Shown here piece by piece: positions 17,767-29,281 of a stretch of 64,000 nt of DNA; within the stretch, counting starts at the first letter, position 1; each line of letters opens with the position of its first letter. The position numbers were made by a program, and so were the translations under genes. Source of the stretch: Pseudooceanicola batsensis HTCC2597 (GTDB lineage: Bacteria; Pseudomonadota; Alphaproteobacteria; Rhodobacterales; Rhodobacteraceae); NCBI RefSeq assembly GCF_000152725.1, contig NZ_CH724131.1:2329167-2393166 (forward strand). The letters run 5' to 3'. The notes beneath the pieces were generated by a model. That model searched no databases. It worked only from the letters and a program-made list of their open reading frames with translations, and was not told the DNA's origin.

Positions 17767-17793
17767 CCCCGGGAACTCTCTTCGGGACCGGGG
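17767..17793 (-). terminator. Weak hairpin after the EEP nuclease gene
   Basis: CCCCGG (17767-17772) and CCGGGG (17788-17793) form an inverted repeat about ten bases after the nuclease stop on the minus strand. There is no T-run, so it is at most a partial or Rho-assisted terminator or an RNA end protector before era. Confidence 0.3.
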
Positions 17794-17803
17794 CGCCGCG
17801 CGT

Positions 17804-18604
17804 TCAGACGGTGTCGAGCACCAGCGGACAGTGGTCAGAAATTTCCGGCGTGCGGATGACGTCGAAGGCGGCGTCCTTCAGCGGCCCATTGACCAGCATG
17901 TAGTCCGCCCACCTCTCGGGCTTTTCGTAATGCGAGGTGCGCGTGCCATCGAACCCCCGCTGCGTCACGAGGTTGTAGGGCGCGACCCGGGCCATCACCC
18001 GGAAGGTCTCGGAGCCCGGCAGCACGTTGAAATCACCGCAGGCCACCACCGGGTCTCCCGGCTGCAGCACGCTCTGCACCATGGTCGCGAACTTGCGGGC
18101 CTGTTCGCCGCGCACCGGCGTGTCCATCTTGCCGTTCGGATCGCGCAGGCCATGCATGTGCCCGACCGTGATTCCGCCCTCGTCCGGGTGCCAGACACGG
18201 ACGACGTGGGCCGTGCGCGACCTGGGGTGGTCGCCGAAGCCGTCGGGGCTGAAGGCGCCGTGCACGAACCCCTGCGACTGGCCAACGATCATGAGATCGG
18301 GATGCAGGAAGGTCGCCAGCCCCCAGAGGCTGGGCACCTCGCGATTGCCCAGCCAGAGGTTCCCGCAGGCGGCCGGACAGAAGCTCATGCCATGATCCGG
18401 CAGGGCGCGCGAGACATCGCGCAGCACGTCCGCCCGCTGCGGCAGCACCGTGTCGCCGTCGCGGTAGTCCAGCCAGGCCGACGGACTGCCCGGCGCAAAG
18501 ACCGTTTCCTGCAGACACAGGATATCCGGCTGCACCTCGGCGATCCAGGCCACCATCTCCTCGAAGAGGCGCCCGCCCCATGCGTTCAAGCTCACGATGC
18601 GCAT
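17804..18604 (-). CDS. Endonuclease/exonuclease/phosphatase (EEP) family protein
   Basis: A 266-aa metal-dependent phosphodiesterase-fold protein. Catalytic positions are visible: Asn7 in LNAWGG, Glu33 in LCLQET, His151 in GHMHGLRD, Asp191/Asn193 in CGDFNVLP and Asp257/His258 in the final SDHCPLVLD. This is the full EEP set, so the protein is probably active on a nucleic acid, phosphoinositide-like or other phosphodiester substrate; the real substrate is unknown. The start ATG at 18604 shares its A with the rnc stop codon (TGATG), implying translational coupling. Placement between rnc and era suggests co-regulation with RNA processing genes (inference). Confidence 0.88.
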   Translation of the reverse strand: MRIVSLNAWGGRLFEEMVAWIAEVQPDILCLQETVFAPGSPSAWLDYRDGDTVLPQRADVLRDVSRALPDHGMSFCPAACGNLWLGNREVPSLWGLATFLHPDLMIVGQSQGFVHGAFSPDGFGDHPRSRTAHVVRVWHPDEGGITVGHMHGLRDPNGKMDTPVRGEQARKFATMVQSVLQPGDPVVACGDFNVLPGSETFRVMARVAPYNLVTQRGFDGTRTSHYEKPERWADYMLVNGPLKDAAFDVIRTPEISDHCPLVLDTV

Positions 18605-19284
18605 CAGCCTGTCACCTCCCCGAGCAATGCCTTGGCCGCGGCCTGTTCTGCGGCCCGTTTCGACCCCGCGCTCGCCTGCGCGGTCTCTCCCGTGACCAGC
18701 CGCGCCTCGATCCGGAACTCGGGCGCGTGGTCCGGCCCCTCGCGCGCGACCTCGATATAGGACGGCGGCGGCAGTCCCCGGCCCTGCGCCCATTCCTGAA
18801 GCGCGGTCTTGGCGTCGCGCGCATCGACATCCACCTGCGCCACACGCGCGCCCCAGAGGCGCAGGATCATGTCCCTGGCGGCCGCGAAGCCCCCGTCCAG
18901 GTAGACCGCGGCGATGACCGCTTCCATGGCGTCGCCCAGGAGGGCCTGTTTGCGCCGCCCGCCGGAGAGCTGCTCGGACCGCCCCAGTTTGAGAACCGCA
19001 CCGAGACCCACCTCGCGCGCGACATCGGCGCAGGCTTCCTTGCGCACCAGGGCGTTGAAACGCGGCGCCAGCTGCCCTTCGCTGGCCGCCCGGTCCGAGG
19101 CCAGCAGCGCCTCGGCCATGACCAGGCCGAGAACCCGGTCCCCCAGAAACTCCAACCGCTGGTTGTCGTCCCGCGTCGGCGAAGACACCGACGAATGGGT
19201 CACCGACTGCACCAGCAGCTCGGGTCGCCGGAAGTCATGCCCGATGCGCGAGGAAAATGCCTGAAGGTCCGCCGAAAGCTTCAA
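18604..19284 (-). CDS. rnc: Ribonuclease III
   Basis: A 226-aa double-strand-specific endoribonuclease for rRNA and mRNA processing. The signature [14 protein letters not shown] contains Glu45 and Asp49, and [16 protein letters not shown] supplies Asp118 and Glu121. The C-terminal dsRNA-binding domain ends with [16 protein letters not shown] chose a TTG start at 19284, with GAGGGG four bases upstream; it lies just after the lepB stop and gives the usual length. The frame is open far upstream but that part is not RNase III-like. It is translationally coupled to the following EEP gene. Confidence 0.93.
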   Translation of the reverse strand: MKLSADLQAFSSRIGHDFRRPELLVQSVTHSSVSSPTRDDNQRLEFLGDRVLGLVMAEALLASDRAASEGQLAPRFNALVRKEACADVAREVGLGAVLKLGRSEQLSGGRRKQALLGDAMEAVIAAVYLDGGFAAARDMILRLWGARVAQVDVDARDAKTALQEWAQGRGLPPPSYIEVAREGPDHAPEFRIEARLVTGETAQASAGSKRAAEQAAAKALLGEVTG

Positions 19285-19292
19285 TACGCCCC

Positions 19293-20135
19293 TCAATCGA
19301 TGGATTTGAAATACCGGTCGCCGCGCCAGGTCCAGAAAAAGAGCATCGACCGTCCGCCGGACGAGAACATGATCCGGTCGGCCCGGCCGATCAGGTTCTC
19401 GTAGGCTACGAAGCCCACGCCGAAGGAGGTCTGCGCCACCCGACTGTCGGTCGAGTTGTCGCGATTGTCTCCCACGAAGAAATATTCGCCCTCGGGCACG
19501 GTGAAGATCTTGGTGTCGTCCAGATCGAGCCCGTCGCGGATATTCAGCATCGAATGCTGCACGCCGTTCGGCAGAGTCTCGATCTGGCGCTGTTTCGCGC
19601 ACGAGCCGCCCTCTCCGACGGGATCGTTGGAGCAGCGGGGATAGCGCCCCTCGGGGCCCTGCGGTTCCTTGACCTCGGTGAAGGTGCCGCCATCCTCGAC
19701 GGTCACCGCCTCGCCGTTGAGGTGGAGAATGCCGTCCTTCATCTGCACCGTGTCGCCGGGCAGCCCCACCACCCGCTTGATATAGTCCTGATGCGTCACC
19801 GGGTGCCGGAAGACGACCACGTCGCCGCGCTCCGGCTCGCTGCCCAGAACGCGGGTGTTGTCGCCATCGAGAAAGCCGCAGATGTCGGCCGCGTCGATAT
19901 CGACGCCGAACCGGGCCAGCTTGATGTTCGGGCAGGAGGCATGGGAGTAGCCGTAGGCCATCTTGTTGACGAAGAGGAAATCGCCGACCAGCAGCGTATC
20001 CTTCATCGATGAAGAGGGGATCCAGAACGGCTGGAAAAAGAGCGTGCGGAAGATGCCCGCAATGACCAGCGCCCAGAAGATCGTCTTGATGGTTTCCCAG
20101 ACCGCTCCCAGGAAGCTCTGGTTGTCGTCAGCCAT
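19293..20135 (-). CDS. lepB: Signal peptidase I
   Basis: A 280-aa inner-membrane serine protease that cleaves signal peptides. One N-terminal transmembrane segment (about 18-35) precedes the catalytic Ser43 ([14 protein letters not shown]) and Lys120 ([12 protein letters not shown]). The [11 protein letters not shown] box is near the C-terminal part. The ATG at 20135 has AAGGA nine bases upstream; the frame is open earlier but without a suitable site. It lies in the conserved acpS-lepB-rnc-era order. Confidence 0.95.
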   Translation of the reverse strand: MADDNQSFLGAVWETIKTIFWALVIAGIFRTLFFQPFWIPSSSMKDTLLVGDFLFVNKMAYGYSHASCPNIKLARFGVDIDAADICGFLDGDNTRVLGSEPERGDVVVFRHPVTHQDYIKRVVGLPGDTVQMKDGILHLNGEAVTVEDGGTFTEVKEPQGPEGRYPRCSNDPVGEGGSCAKQRQIETLPNGVQHSMLNIRDGLDLDDTKIFTVPEGEYFFVGDNRDNSTDSRVAQTSFGVGFVAYENLIGRADRIMFSSGGRSMLFFWTWRGDRYFKSID

Positions 20136-20271
20136 TGCGGATGTCCTTCTGCTCGGCGCTCCGACGGTACATGCGGCCCCATCCACGGGGTGTCAAGTTT
20201 GCAGCCGGCGGGTCGGCGGCAGTTCACGAATTGGAGCGCGGGGCCGCCGGTCCCGTGGGGCCACACAGTCG

Positions 20272-20688
20272 TCAATCAGGCGACGCGCCTGCCACCGGCA
20301 GGGCCTCGATCACCACGAAGGCCTGTGCCCAGGGGTGGTCGTCGGTCAGCGTGACATGGATGATCGCCTCGTGTCCCGGCGGGGTCATCGCGGCGAGCCG
20401 CTCGGCGGCCCAGCCCGTGACATGCATGATAGGCTGCCCGGTGCGCAGGTTGCTGACGGCCATGTCCTTCCAGGCGATGCCCATGCGCAACCCGGTGCCG
20501 AGCGCCTTGGAACAGGCCTCCTTGGCAGCCCATCTCTTGGCATAGGTCCCGGCGACATCGGCCCGACGCTCGGCCTTGCGCTGCTCGGTCTCGGTGAAGA
20601 CGCGGTTGCGGAACCGATCGCCGAACCGGTCGAGCGTGCCCTGGATCCGGTCGATATTCGCCAGATCGGTACCAATTCCAAGGATCAT
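20272..20688 (-). CDS. acpS: Holo-[acyl-carrier-protein] synthase
   Basis: A 138-aa phosphopantetheinyl transferase that activates acyl carrier protein from CoA. The metal-binding Asp8 is in [15 protein letters not shown] and Glu57 in [15 protein letters not shown]. Length is normal for the trimeric AcpS type. It lies between pdxJ and lepB on the same strand, with gaps of about 150 and 136 bases, and is part of the standard alphaproteobacterial run. Confidence 0.95.
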   Translation of the reverse strand: MILGIGTDLANIDRIQGTLDRFGDRFRNRVFTETEQRKAERRADVAGTYAKRWAAKEACSKALGTGLRMGIAWKDMAVSNLRTGQPIMHVTGWAAERLAAMTPPGHEAIIHVTLTDDHPWAQAFVVIEALPVAGASPD

Positions 20689-20840
20689 GCGGGGCGGCCC
20701 GTTTCCGTTGAGATCTTCCCCTCACTACCTGCTTTCCGCCGCCTTGTCAGCGGCTTGCCATCCGGTGACGCCACCGCCTGTCAATGGTCAGACAGTCCGC
20801 TTCCCTCGGCCTCCGGCGCCCCGCCGCGGAACACGTGGGA

Positions 20841-21590
20841 TCACGCAGCGCGCGCGTCGTCCATCAGGCGCCGCATCTCGCGGATGGCCGGATCGAGCCC
20901 CCGGAAGATCGCCTCGCCGACCAGGAAATGGCCGATGTTCAGCTCCCGCACCTCGGGCAGGGCCGCGACGGGCTGCACCGTGTCATAGGTCAGCCCGTGT
21001 CCTGCGTGGACCTCGAGCCCGAGCGAATGCGCGAATGTCGCCATCTCGGTCAGCCGCGCCAGCTCCGCGTCGCGTTCCTCGAACCGTTCCTCGGCATGGG
21101 CATCGCAATAGGCGCCGGTGTGAAGCTCGATCACCTGCGCGCCGATCCTGTGCGCGGCCTCGATCTGCTTGCTGTCCGCCGCGATGAATATCGAGACGCG
21201 GCACCCTGCCTCGCGCAGCGGCGCGATAAAATGTGCCAGCCTGTTCTCTTCGCGCGCGACCTCCAGCCCGCCCTCGGTCGTCCGCTCTTCGCGCCGCTCC
21301 GGCACGATGCAGACGGCATGTGGCCGGTGCCGCAGCGCGATGGCCTGCATCTCGTCCGTGGCCGCCATCTCGAAGTTGAGCGGCAGGGACAGGGTCGCCA
21401 TCAGCCCCTCGATATCCGCGTCCGAGATATGCCGCCGGTCTTCGCGCAGATGCGCGGTGATGCCGTCGGCCCCGGCCTCCTGGGCCAGTTTCGCCGCGCG
21501 GAGGGGGTCCGGATAGGCTCCGCCGCGGGCGTTCCGGACCGTAGCGACATGGTCGATGTTCACCCCGAGCCGCAGCGCTGGTTCGCTCAT
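20841..21590 (-). CDS. pdxJ: Pyridoxine 5'-phosphate synthase
   Basis: A 249-aa TIM-barrel enzyme condensing 3-amino-2-oxopropyl phosphate with deoxyxylulose 5-phosphate in vitamin B6 synthesis. Visible are [17 protein letters not shown] (8-24), the HLREDRRHI segment with the phosphate-binding arginines, the [17 protein letters not shown] segment with the catalytic glutamate and the [14 protein letters not shown] motif. The ATG at 21590 overlaps the preceding DUF2062 stop by four bases (ATGA). The dxs gene at 56788 makes the other substrate. Confidence 0.95.
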   Translation of the reverse strand: MSEPALRLGVNIDHVATVRNARGGAYPDPLRAAKLAQEAGADGITAHLREDRRHISDADIEGLMATLSLPLNFEMAATDEMQAIALRHRPHAVCIVPERREERTTEGGLEVAREENRLAHFIAPLREAGCRVSIFIAADSKQIEAAHRIGAQVIELHTGAYCDAHAEERFEERDAELARLTEMATFAHSLGLEVHAGHGLTYDTVQPVAALPEVRELNIGHFLVGEAIFRGLDPAIREMRRLMDDARAA

Positions 21591-22247
21591 ATCTTCCTCT
21601 CCCGCGATTTGCCCTCTCCGTTCCCGTTCTTCATCCTCTTGGCATCCGCCTTCGCCCTCATCGCAGCCAGCTTGGTCTTCAGCGCGCCGCGCCGGCGTGC
21701 CTGGTAGGCGCGGATCAAGGGGACCGAGACATAGTACCCCACGATCCCGCCGATGAGTCCGGGGATAATGCCACCGATCATGTAGGGGTAGAAGATGTCG
21801 TGGTAGAACACACCGAGCGCCGTCCAATCGGCGTCCTGGTTCGTAAAGAGCGCGATCACGTTGTCCCTGAGGTCCTCGGCCGCGAGGATGAACTTCTTGA
21901 CGAAGTTCTCGCCGTCGCCATGCGAGCCGAGAGGACGCCCCAGAAGGAAATAGCCGGTCTGGACCGAGATCAGCCCGATCGGCACGTAGGTCAGGGGATT
22001 GCCGACGAAGGTCGCCAGCAGCGCGGCCAGGATGTTCCCCCGGGTGATGGTCGCCAGGATCGCCGCCGTGAGGAAATGCAGACCGTAGAACGGCGTGAAG
22101 ATCGTGACGATGCCGGCAAAGATGCCCCGGGCGATCTTCTCGGGCGTGTCGGGAAGCCGCCGCATGCGGTGCTTGACATAGTGGAAGGCCCGACCCCAGC
22201 CGCCACGCGGCCAGAAGAATTCGACAGCCATTTGCCAGAGAGGACGT

Positions 22248-22270
<23 letters not shown>
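21587..22270 (-). CDS. DUF2062 domain-containing membrane protein
   Basis: About 227 residues with DUF2062: [25 protein letters not shown] opens the first transmembrane region, followed by a [23 protein letters not shown] helix and a C-terminal hydrophobic [22 protein letters not shown]. The basic KRRDRRPL N-terminus precedes the membrane part. I suggest the TTG at 22270 (GGAGAG five bases upstream), which overlaps the relA/spoT stop by 23 bases; an ATG at 22231 is the alternative. The family is unknown in function and in alphaproteobacteria is often beside pdxJ and relA/spoT. The ATGA overlap with pdxJ indicates coupling. Confidence 0.8.
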
Positions 22271-24431
<2,161 letters not shown>

Positions 24432-24455
24432 TTGGTCGCGCCTTTCCGGTCATCT

Positions 24456-24815
24456 TCAGCCCTGGCCGCCCTGCGCCTCCATGAGCGCGCGCAGCAGCTT
24501 TTCTTCGCTCATGTCGTCTTCGGCGGGCTTGTCGGCGGTTTCCGACCCCATCAGAAGCGCCATGCTGTCCTCTTCCGGCTCGTCGACCTCGATCTGGTTC
24601 TGGTTCGCCTCGATCAGACGTTCCCGAAGTTCATCGGCCGACTGGGTCTCGTCCGCGATCTCGCGCAGGCTGACCACCGGGTTCTTGTCGTTGTCGCGGT
24701 CCACCGTGATCTGGGCTCCGGCCGAGATCTCACGCGCGCGATGTGCGGCGAGCATCACCAGCTCGAAACGGTTCGGGACTTTGTCAACGCAATCTTCAAC
24801 GGTCACACGGGCCAT
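24456..24815 (-). CDS. rpoZ: DNA-directed RNA polymerase subunit omega
   Basis: A 119-aa omega subunit. It has the family start [30 protein letters not shown] and an acidic C-terminal extension common in alphaproteobacteria. It stabilises beta' and forms part of a ppGpp site on RNA polymerase, which fits its place directly before the ppGpp synthetase gene. A consensus-like promoter lies just upstream within the end of folK. Confidence 0.96.
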   Translation of the reverse strand: MARVTVEDCVDKVPNRFELVMLAAHRAREISAGAQITVDRDNDKNPVVSLREIADETQSADELRERLIEANQNQIEVDEPEEDSMALLMGSETADKPAEDDMSEEKLLRALMEAQGGQG

Positions 24816-24848
24816 GGGGCACTCCGGATAGGGCGGGGGTGAGTGGGC

Positions 24849-24877
24849 TACATACGCGCCGCGTCCCTTATTGACAA
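24849..24877 (-). promoter_or_regulatory. Sigma70-type promoter of rpoZ
   Basis: On the minus strand TTGTCA (24877-24872) and TATGTA (24854-24849) are 17 bases apart. The predicted start near 24842 gives a leader of about 27 bases to rpoZ. The -35 box overlaps the folK stop region, so rpoZ-relA/spoT can be transcribed independently of folK. Confidence 0.75.
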
Positions 24878-25446
24878 GCCGGATCTGGGAGGGGAACCAC
24901 CGATCCGCGTGCCTCTCCGGTCAATTCTGCGTGCATTTCCGCTACCGTCAGCCCGGTGACGGGGTGCCGCCAGTCCGGCGCGATGTCCATCAGCGGAACC
25001 AGAACGAAGGCGCGGTCCTGCAAACGCGGGTGTGGCAAAATCAGGGAGGCAGGAGATTCGGTACTCTGCCTCGCCTGTGGCAGGGTCTGCCAGTGACGCC
25101 ATGTCGCGACATCCGGCACCACGTAGGCGCCGGCGGCAATCAGATCGAGATCCAGCGTGCGCGGCCCCCACCTGACGCGCCGCTCGCGCCCGTGCGAACG
25201 CTCAACGTCATGCAATAACGAAAGTATTTCCTCCGGCGGGCGATCGTCCTCGAGAGCAAAAGCCCCGTTCACGAAGTCGGGGCCGGAGCCAGGCGGAAAG
25301 GCGGGCGAGCGGAACAGACGCGAAACGGCGACGATTCGGACGGTTCGGCGACCGACCTCCGCAATCGCAGATTGCATGTTTTCGCCGACGCTCGCCCCGT
25401 CCATCGGCAGGTTTCCACCGATCGCCACAAGGTACCTGTGCGTCAT
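24868..25446 (-). CDS. folK: 2-amino-4-hydroxy-6-hydroxymethyldihydropteridine diphosphokinase
   Basis: A 192-aa HPPK that transfers pyrophosphate from ATP to the pterin in folate synthesis. The signature [15 protein letters not shown] (about 98-112) and the [22 protein letters not shown] segment are clear. An AGGAA site lies about ten bases before the ATG at 25446; the ATG three codons earlier is too close to it. It is divergent from the NYN gene. Confidence 0.93.
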   Translation of the reverse strand: MTHRYLVAIGGNLPMDGASVGENMQSAIAEVGRRTVRIVAVSRLFRSPAFPPGSGPDFVNGAFALEDDRPPEEILSLLHDVERSHGRERRVRWGPRTLDLDLIAAGAYVVPDVATWRHWQTLPQARQSTESPASLILPHPRLQDRAFVLVPLMDIAPDWRHPVTGLTVAEMHAELTGEARGSVVPLPDPACQ

Positions 25447-25466
25447 ATGCCACATTTCCTATTCTT

Positions 25467-25496
25467 TTGGACAGGTTCAACTTCTTGATACATAAT
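25467..25496 (+). promoter_or_regulatory. Candidate promoter of the NYN gene
   Basis: TTGGAC (25467-25472) with TACATA (25489-25494, 16-base spacer) or CATAAT (25491-25496, 18-base spacer) lies in an AT-rich divergent region between folK and the NYN gene. The predicted leader is about 80 bases. Confidence 0.5.
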
Positions 25497-25581
25497 CCGT
25501 TTGAGCCTATTGTCGCAGCACATTGCGCCCAATGCATTTAACTCACTCACGGACCCGGGCGCAAATTTCGAAAGGTATTGG

Positions 25582-26154
25582 ATGTTCTACAAAGACGAAC
25601 GGCTGGCGCTGTTCATCGACGGGTCAAACCTTTACGCCGCCGCGAAGGCTCTGGGCTTTGACATTGACTACAAGTTGCTGCGGCAGGAGTTCATGCGGCG
25701 GGGAAAATTGCTGCGCGCTTTCTACTACACGGCACTTCTAGAAAACGATGAATACTCGCCCATAAGGCCCTTGGTGGACTGGTTGCATTACAACGGTTTT
25801 ACCATGGTGACCAAGCCAGCCAAGGAATACACCGACAGCCAGGGCCGTCGCAAGGTCAAGGGCAACATGGACATCGAACTGACGGTCGATGCCATGGAGC
25901 TCGCGCCGCGCGTCGATCACATCGTCCTCTTCTCCGGCGACGGCGATTTCCGCCCGCTCGTGGAAAGTCTGCAACGTCAGGGGGTCCGGGTCTCCGTCGT
26001 GTCGACGATCCGCAGCCAGCCGCCGATGATCGCCGACGAACTGCGCCGCCAGGCCGACAACTTCATCGAGCTCGACGACCTGCGCGATGTCATCGGTCGC
26101 CCCCCGCGCGAAACGCAGAACGAGCGTGAACGGGAAACGGCCTCGAACGGCTGA
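25582..26154 (+). CDS. NYN domain-containing protein (LabA/DUF88 family)
   Basis: A 190-aa PIN-like NYN protein. The acidic metal site is visible: Asp13 in FIDGSNLY, Asp97 in [11 protein letters not shown], Asp103, and Asp120/Asp122 in [10 protein letters not shown]. This is a complete set for an RNA endonuclease, although bacterial LabA-type proteins are poorly characterised. The start at 25582 ([14 protein letters not shown]) has AAAGG six bases upstream; an earlier in-frame start would add a non-conserved 27 residues. It is divergent from folK and followed after 179 bases by ispH. An RNA-processing role is inference. Confidence 0.88.
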   Translation: MFYKDERLALFIDGSNLYAAAKALGFDIDYKLLRQEFMRRGKLLRAFYYTALLENDEYSPIRPLVDWLHYNGFTMVTKPAKEYTDSQGRRKVKGNMDIELTVDAMELAPRVDHIVLFSGDGDFRPLVESLQRQGVRVSVVSTIRSQPPMIADELRRQADNFIELDDLRDVIGRPPRETQNERERETASNG

Positions 26155-26333
26155 CGCCTGCCTCGCCCCCTGTCGAAGCCGGCCGCTGCGCCGGTCCGAC
26201 CGGGGGCGATCAGCTCTCTCCGGGCGCGACTGTCCGGCCCAAAGAGCTGCGCCCGACCAACCGAAAACTCTTTCCGCCGACCAACTGGACGCGCCGGCCC
26301 GCAGGTCTTAGGTCTGGCGGGAAGGAGACCGCG

Positions 26334-27284
26334 ATGACCCAGCCGCCCCTCACCCTCTACCTCGCCGCGCCGCGCGGCTTCTGCGCCGGCGTCGATCGTG
26401 CGATCAAGATCGTCGAGATGGCGCTGCAGAAATGGGGCGCGCCGGTCTACGTGCGCCACGAGATCGTCCACAACAAGTTCGTGGTCGATGCGCTGCGCGA
26501 CCAGGGCGCCGTCTTTGTCGAGGAACTCGACGAATGCCCCGGCGACCGGCCGGTCATCTTCTCGGCCCACGGCGTCCCCAAGGCCGTGCCCGCCGAGGCC
26601 GCGCGCCGCGAGATGGTGTACGTCGACGCCACGTGCCCGCTGGTCTCGAAGGTACATATCGAGGCCGAACGGCACCATGAGAACGGCCTGCAGATCGTGA
26701 TGATCGGCCATGCGGGCCACCCCGAGACCATCGGCACCATGGGGCAGCTTCCGGCAGGCGAGGTCCTGCTGGTCGAGACCGAGGCGGATGTCGCCACCCT
26801 CGAGGTGCGCGATCCCGACCGTCTCGCCTTCGTCACCCAGACGACCCTGTCGGTCGATGACACCAAGGGGATCGTCGCCACGCTTCAGGACCGCTTCCCC
26901 GCCATCATCGGCCCGCACAAGGAAGACATCTGCTACGCCACGACGAACCGGCAGGCCGCCGTCAAGGCGATGGCCGGCAGGATCGACGCCATGCTGGTGG
27001 TCGGCGCGCCCAATTCCTCGAACTCCCGCCGCCTTGTCGAAGTCGCCGCCAATAACGGCTGCAGCTATGCGCAGCTTGTCCAGCGCGCCACTGACATCGA
27101 CTGGCGCGCGCTGGAGGGCATCAGCGCCATCGGCATCACCGCGGGCGCCTCGGCCCCCGAGGTTCTCGTGAACGAGGTGATCGACGCCCTGCGCGCCCGT
27201 TACGATGTCACCGTCGAAGAGGTCGAAACCGCGCAGGAGAACGTCGAGTTCAAGGTCCCCCGCGTGCTGCGGGAACCCGCGTGA
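26334..27284 (+). CDS. ispH: 4-hydroxy-3-methylbut-2-enyl diphosphate reductase
   Basis: A 316-aa iron-sulfur enzyme, the last step of the non-mevalonate isoprenoid pathway, making IPP and DMAPP. The three cluster cysteines are Cys17 (GFCAGVDRA), Cys101 (ATCPLV) and Cys200 ([10 protein letters not shown]), and SAHGVPK and APNSSNS are also present. GAAGGAG precedes the ATG. It is the first of four overlapping plus-strand genes. dxs and ispA of the same pathway are at 56788-59596. Confidence 0.96.
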   Translation: MTQPPLTLYLAAPRGFCAGVDRAIKIVEMALQKWGAPVYVRHEIVHNKFVVDALRDQGAVFVEELDECPGDRPVIFSAHGVPKAVPAEAARREMVYVDATCPLVSKVHIEAERHHENGLQIVMIGHAGHPETIGTMGQLPAGEVLLVETEADVATLEVRDPDRLAFVTQTTLSVDDTKGIVATLQDRFPAIIGPHKEDICYATTNRQAAVKAMAGRIDAMLVVGAPNSSNSRRLVEVAANNGCSYAQLVQRATDIDWRALEGISAIGITAGASAPEVLVNEVIDALRARYDVTVEEVETAQENVEFKVPRVLREPA

Positions 27285-27748
27285 TCCGGCAGATCCCCCG
27301 CGCGCCCCTGTTGCTCGGCCTCGCGGGGCTGCTGCCCTTCGTCGCCGGCGCGATCGTCAGCCTCGGCGACACATCCCCTGTGGGGTTCCTCGCGACCGCG
27401 GATCACCCTCTGGTCAGCCTGCAGAACGGGCCGGCGCTTCTCATCGCCTACGGCACGGTAATCCTGTCGTTCATGTCGGGCGTCCTCTGGGGCTTTGCCA
27501 CCCGCAGCGAGATGCCGCTCTATTACGTCCTCTCGGTCGTCCCGGCACTCTGGGCTTTCTTCAACACGGGAACCGAGCTTCAGCAGCTCCTGAAACTGAT
27601 GGTCGGTTTTCTTCTGCTCGGTCTGATCGAACAGCTCTACCTTCGGGCCAGGCTCGCTCCGGAGTGGTGGCAGCCGCTGCGGACCATGCTGACGATCGGC
27701 GTTCTCGTCTGCCTCTACTGCGGCACCTTCGCCGCGCGCGTCGGATGA
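27281..27748 (+). CDS. DUF3429 domain-containing membrane protein
   Basis: A 155-aa integral membrane protein with about five hydrophobic segments. The pattern [37 protein letters not shown] and [14 protein letters not shown] fits DUF3429. It starts at a GTG overlapping the ispH stop by four bases (GTGA), so it is translated by coupling to ispH. Function is unknown. It overlaps the next gene, a methyltransferase, by ATGA. Confidence 0.85.
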   Translation: MIRQIPRAPLLLGLAGLLPFVAGAIVSLGDTSPVGFLATADHPLVSLQNGPALLIAYGTVILSFMSGVLWGFATRSEMPLYYVLSVVPALWAFFNTGTELQQLLKLMVGFLLLGLIEQLYLRARLAPEWWQPLRTMLTIGVLVCLYCGTFAARVG

Positions 27749-28332
27749 GCGACGCGCGAACGATCGCCGCCTATGACGGCAGGGCCGGCGACTATGCCGC
27801 GATGACCGCCGACATCGGCGAGGTGACAGCCCTGCGCAGCTTCATTGCCGCGCTGCCCTCCGGCGCGCGAGTTCTCGATCTGGGGTGCGGGCCGGGTCAC
27901 GCCGCCGCCGGCATGGCCGAAGCCGGGCTGTCGCCCGATCCCGTCGACGCCTCTGCCGAGATGGTCGCCCTCGCCCGCGCGCGGGGCCTGCCCGCCCGCC
28001 AGGCGCGGTTCGGGGACATTACCGCCCGGGACCGCTACGATGGCATCTGGGCCAACTTCTCGCTCCTCCACGCGCCACGGGCAACGTTTCCCGGCCACCT
28101 CGCCCGGCTGCACCGCGCGCTCCGGCCACGGGGGCTGCTGCACCTCGGCATGAAGACCGGAGAGGGCGAGGCCCGCGACACGCTCGGCCGTTTCTATACC
28201 TACTATCGGCCCGAAGAGTTGCTGGGCCATCTCGCCCACGCGGGGTTCACGGTCACGGGCTGCGCCGAAGGCAAGGGAAAAGGTCTTGCGGGGACGGTCG
28301 ATCCGTGGTGTCTCGTCACCGCCCATGCCTGA
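27745..28332 (+). CDS. Class I SAM-dependent methyltransferase
   Basis: A 195-aa small methyltransferase. Motif I is [15 protein letters not shown] (about 44-58), followed by [15 protein letters not shown] (motif post-I) and [10 protein letters not shown]. The [21 protein letters not shown] segment is typical of methyltransferase type 11/25 proteins. The ATG overlaps the DUF3429 stop (ATGA). The substrate is unknown; location between ispH/DUF3429 and rnhA gives no firm clue. Confidence 0.88.
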   Translation: MSDARTIAAYDGRAGDYAAMTADIGEVTALRSFIAALPSGARVLDLGCGPGHAAAGMAEAGLSPDPVDASAEMVALARARGLPARQARFGDITARDRYDGIWANFSLLHAPRATFPGHLARLHRALRPRGLLHLGMKTGEGEARDTLGRFYTYYRPEELLGHLAHAGFTVTGCAEGKGKGLAGTVDPWCLVTAHA

Positions 28333-28774
28333 CTATTTCGCCTATACCGACGGAGCCTGCTCCGGCAATCCCGGCCCCGGAGGCTGGGGCGTCCTGCTTC
28401 AGGCGAAGGACGGGGAAACCGTGCTGAAAGAGCGCGACCTCAAGGGCGGCGAAGCGGCAACCACCAACAACCGGATGGAACTGCTCGCCGCGATCAATGC
28501 GCTCGAGGCGCTTGGGCGGTCCACGGCCATCACCATCGTCACCGACAGCGCCTATGTGAAGAACGGCGTGACCGGCTGGATCCACGGCTGGAAGCGCAAC
28601 GGCTGGAAGACCGCGGCGAAAAAGCCGGTCAAGAACGCCGACCTCTGGCAGCGCCTCGACGAGGCGCAGGCCCGCCACGATGTCACCTGGCAATGGGTCA
28701 AGGGCCACGCCGGCCACCCCGAGAACGAGCGCGCCGACGAACTGGCCCGCGCCGGCATGGCCCCGTTCAAATAA
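28325..28774 (+). CDS. rnhA: Ribonuclease HI
   Basis: A 149-aa RNase H that cuts RNA in RNA-DNA hybrids. Catalytic residues are Asp9 ([11 protein letters not shown]), Glu52 (NNRMELLAA), Asp74 (IVTDSAYV) and Asp138 with His128 ([13 protein letters not shown]). The basic protrusion [21 protein letters not shown] is present. The ATG overlaps the methyltransferase gene by eight bases, making this the last gene of the ispH operon. Confidence 0.96.
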   Translation: MPDYFAYTDGACSGNPGPGGWGVLLQAKDGETVLKERDLKGGEAATTNNRMELLAAINALEALGRSTAITIVTDSAYVKNGVTGWIHGWKRNGWKTAAKKPVKNADLWQRLDEAQARHDVTWQWVKGHAGHPENERADELARAGMAPFK

Positions 28775-28786
28775 CGGCGGCGCGGC

Positions 28787-29023
28787 CTATTTCGGCCCGT
28801 AGGTCTGCCACAGCCAGATCAGCAGCAGCGCGCCCAGAACGGCCCCCACCAGCCCGGCCAGAAGCCCCATAACCGAAAGCAGGGCCCGCAGCACCAGCCC
28901 GCCGATCAGCGCCCCGCCCATGCCGATCGCGATGGTGGCCGGGACCGAGGCCTCGATCCGCATCATGCGCGTCGCCAGGAATCCCGCCGCAGCGCCCACG
29001 ATCAGTAGCCAGATGACATTCAT
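28787..29023 (-). CDS. GlsB/YeaQ/YmgE-like small membrane protein
   Basis: A 78-aa, almost wholly hydrophobic protein with about three membrane segments. The glycine-rich LLIVGAAAGFLATRMMRIEAS start and IAIGMGGALIGGLVLRALL middle fit the transglycosylase-associated (GlsB) family pattern. Members are stress-linked small membrane proteins with no proven activity. It is the second of a tandem pair, with the next gene ten bases upstream. Confidence 0.65.
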   Translation of the reverse strand: MNVIWLLIVGAAAGFLATRMMRIEASVPATIAIGMGGALIGGLVLRALLSVMGLLAGLVGAVLGALLLIWLWQTYGPK

Positions 29024-29032
29024 CGCCGCCTC

Positions 29033-29272
29033 CTATTTCCGCCTGTACCGGGTCGGCACGATCAGCAGCGCACCGAGCGAGGCCAGGATAGCATCGACCC
29101 CCGGCGACACCAGCCGGAGGCCGAACATCAGCCCGACGAAATAGAACAGGAAAGCCCCGCCGACGCAGATCACGACCGATGGCACATAACCGTTCCGGGT
29201 GAACCCCGTCCGTTCGGAAACATATCCGACGATGCCGGCAATCACGACCGTCCCGATGAGAGTGGGAAACAT
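29033..29272 (-). CDS. GlsB/YeaQ/YmgE-like small membrane protein
   Basis: A 79-aa membrane protein with about three hydrophobic segments, GTVVIAGIVGYVSERTGF, VICVGGAFLFYFVGLMFGL and ILASLGALLIVP, resembling the transglycosylase-associated family more closely than its tandem neighbour. It is ten bases downstream of fmt on the same strand, so both small genes may be read from the def-fmt transcript. Function is unknown. Confidence 0.65.
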   Translation of the reverse strand: MFPTLIGTVVIAGIVGYVSERTGFTRNGYVPSVVICVGGAFLFYFVGLMFGLRLVSPGVDAILASLGALLIVPTRYRRK

Positions 29273-29281
29273 CTCCGCCTC

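Noticed and set aside
26155-26333. Possible RNA element between the NYN gene and ispH
   Set aside because: The region is GC-rich with short inverted repeats only; I see no stable structure, conserved motif or clear promoter.
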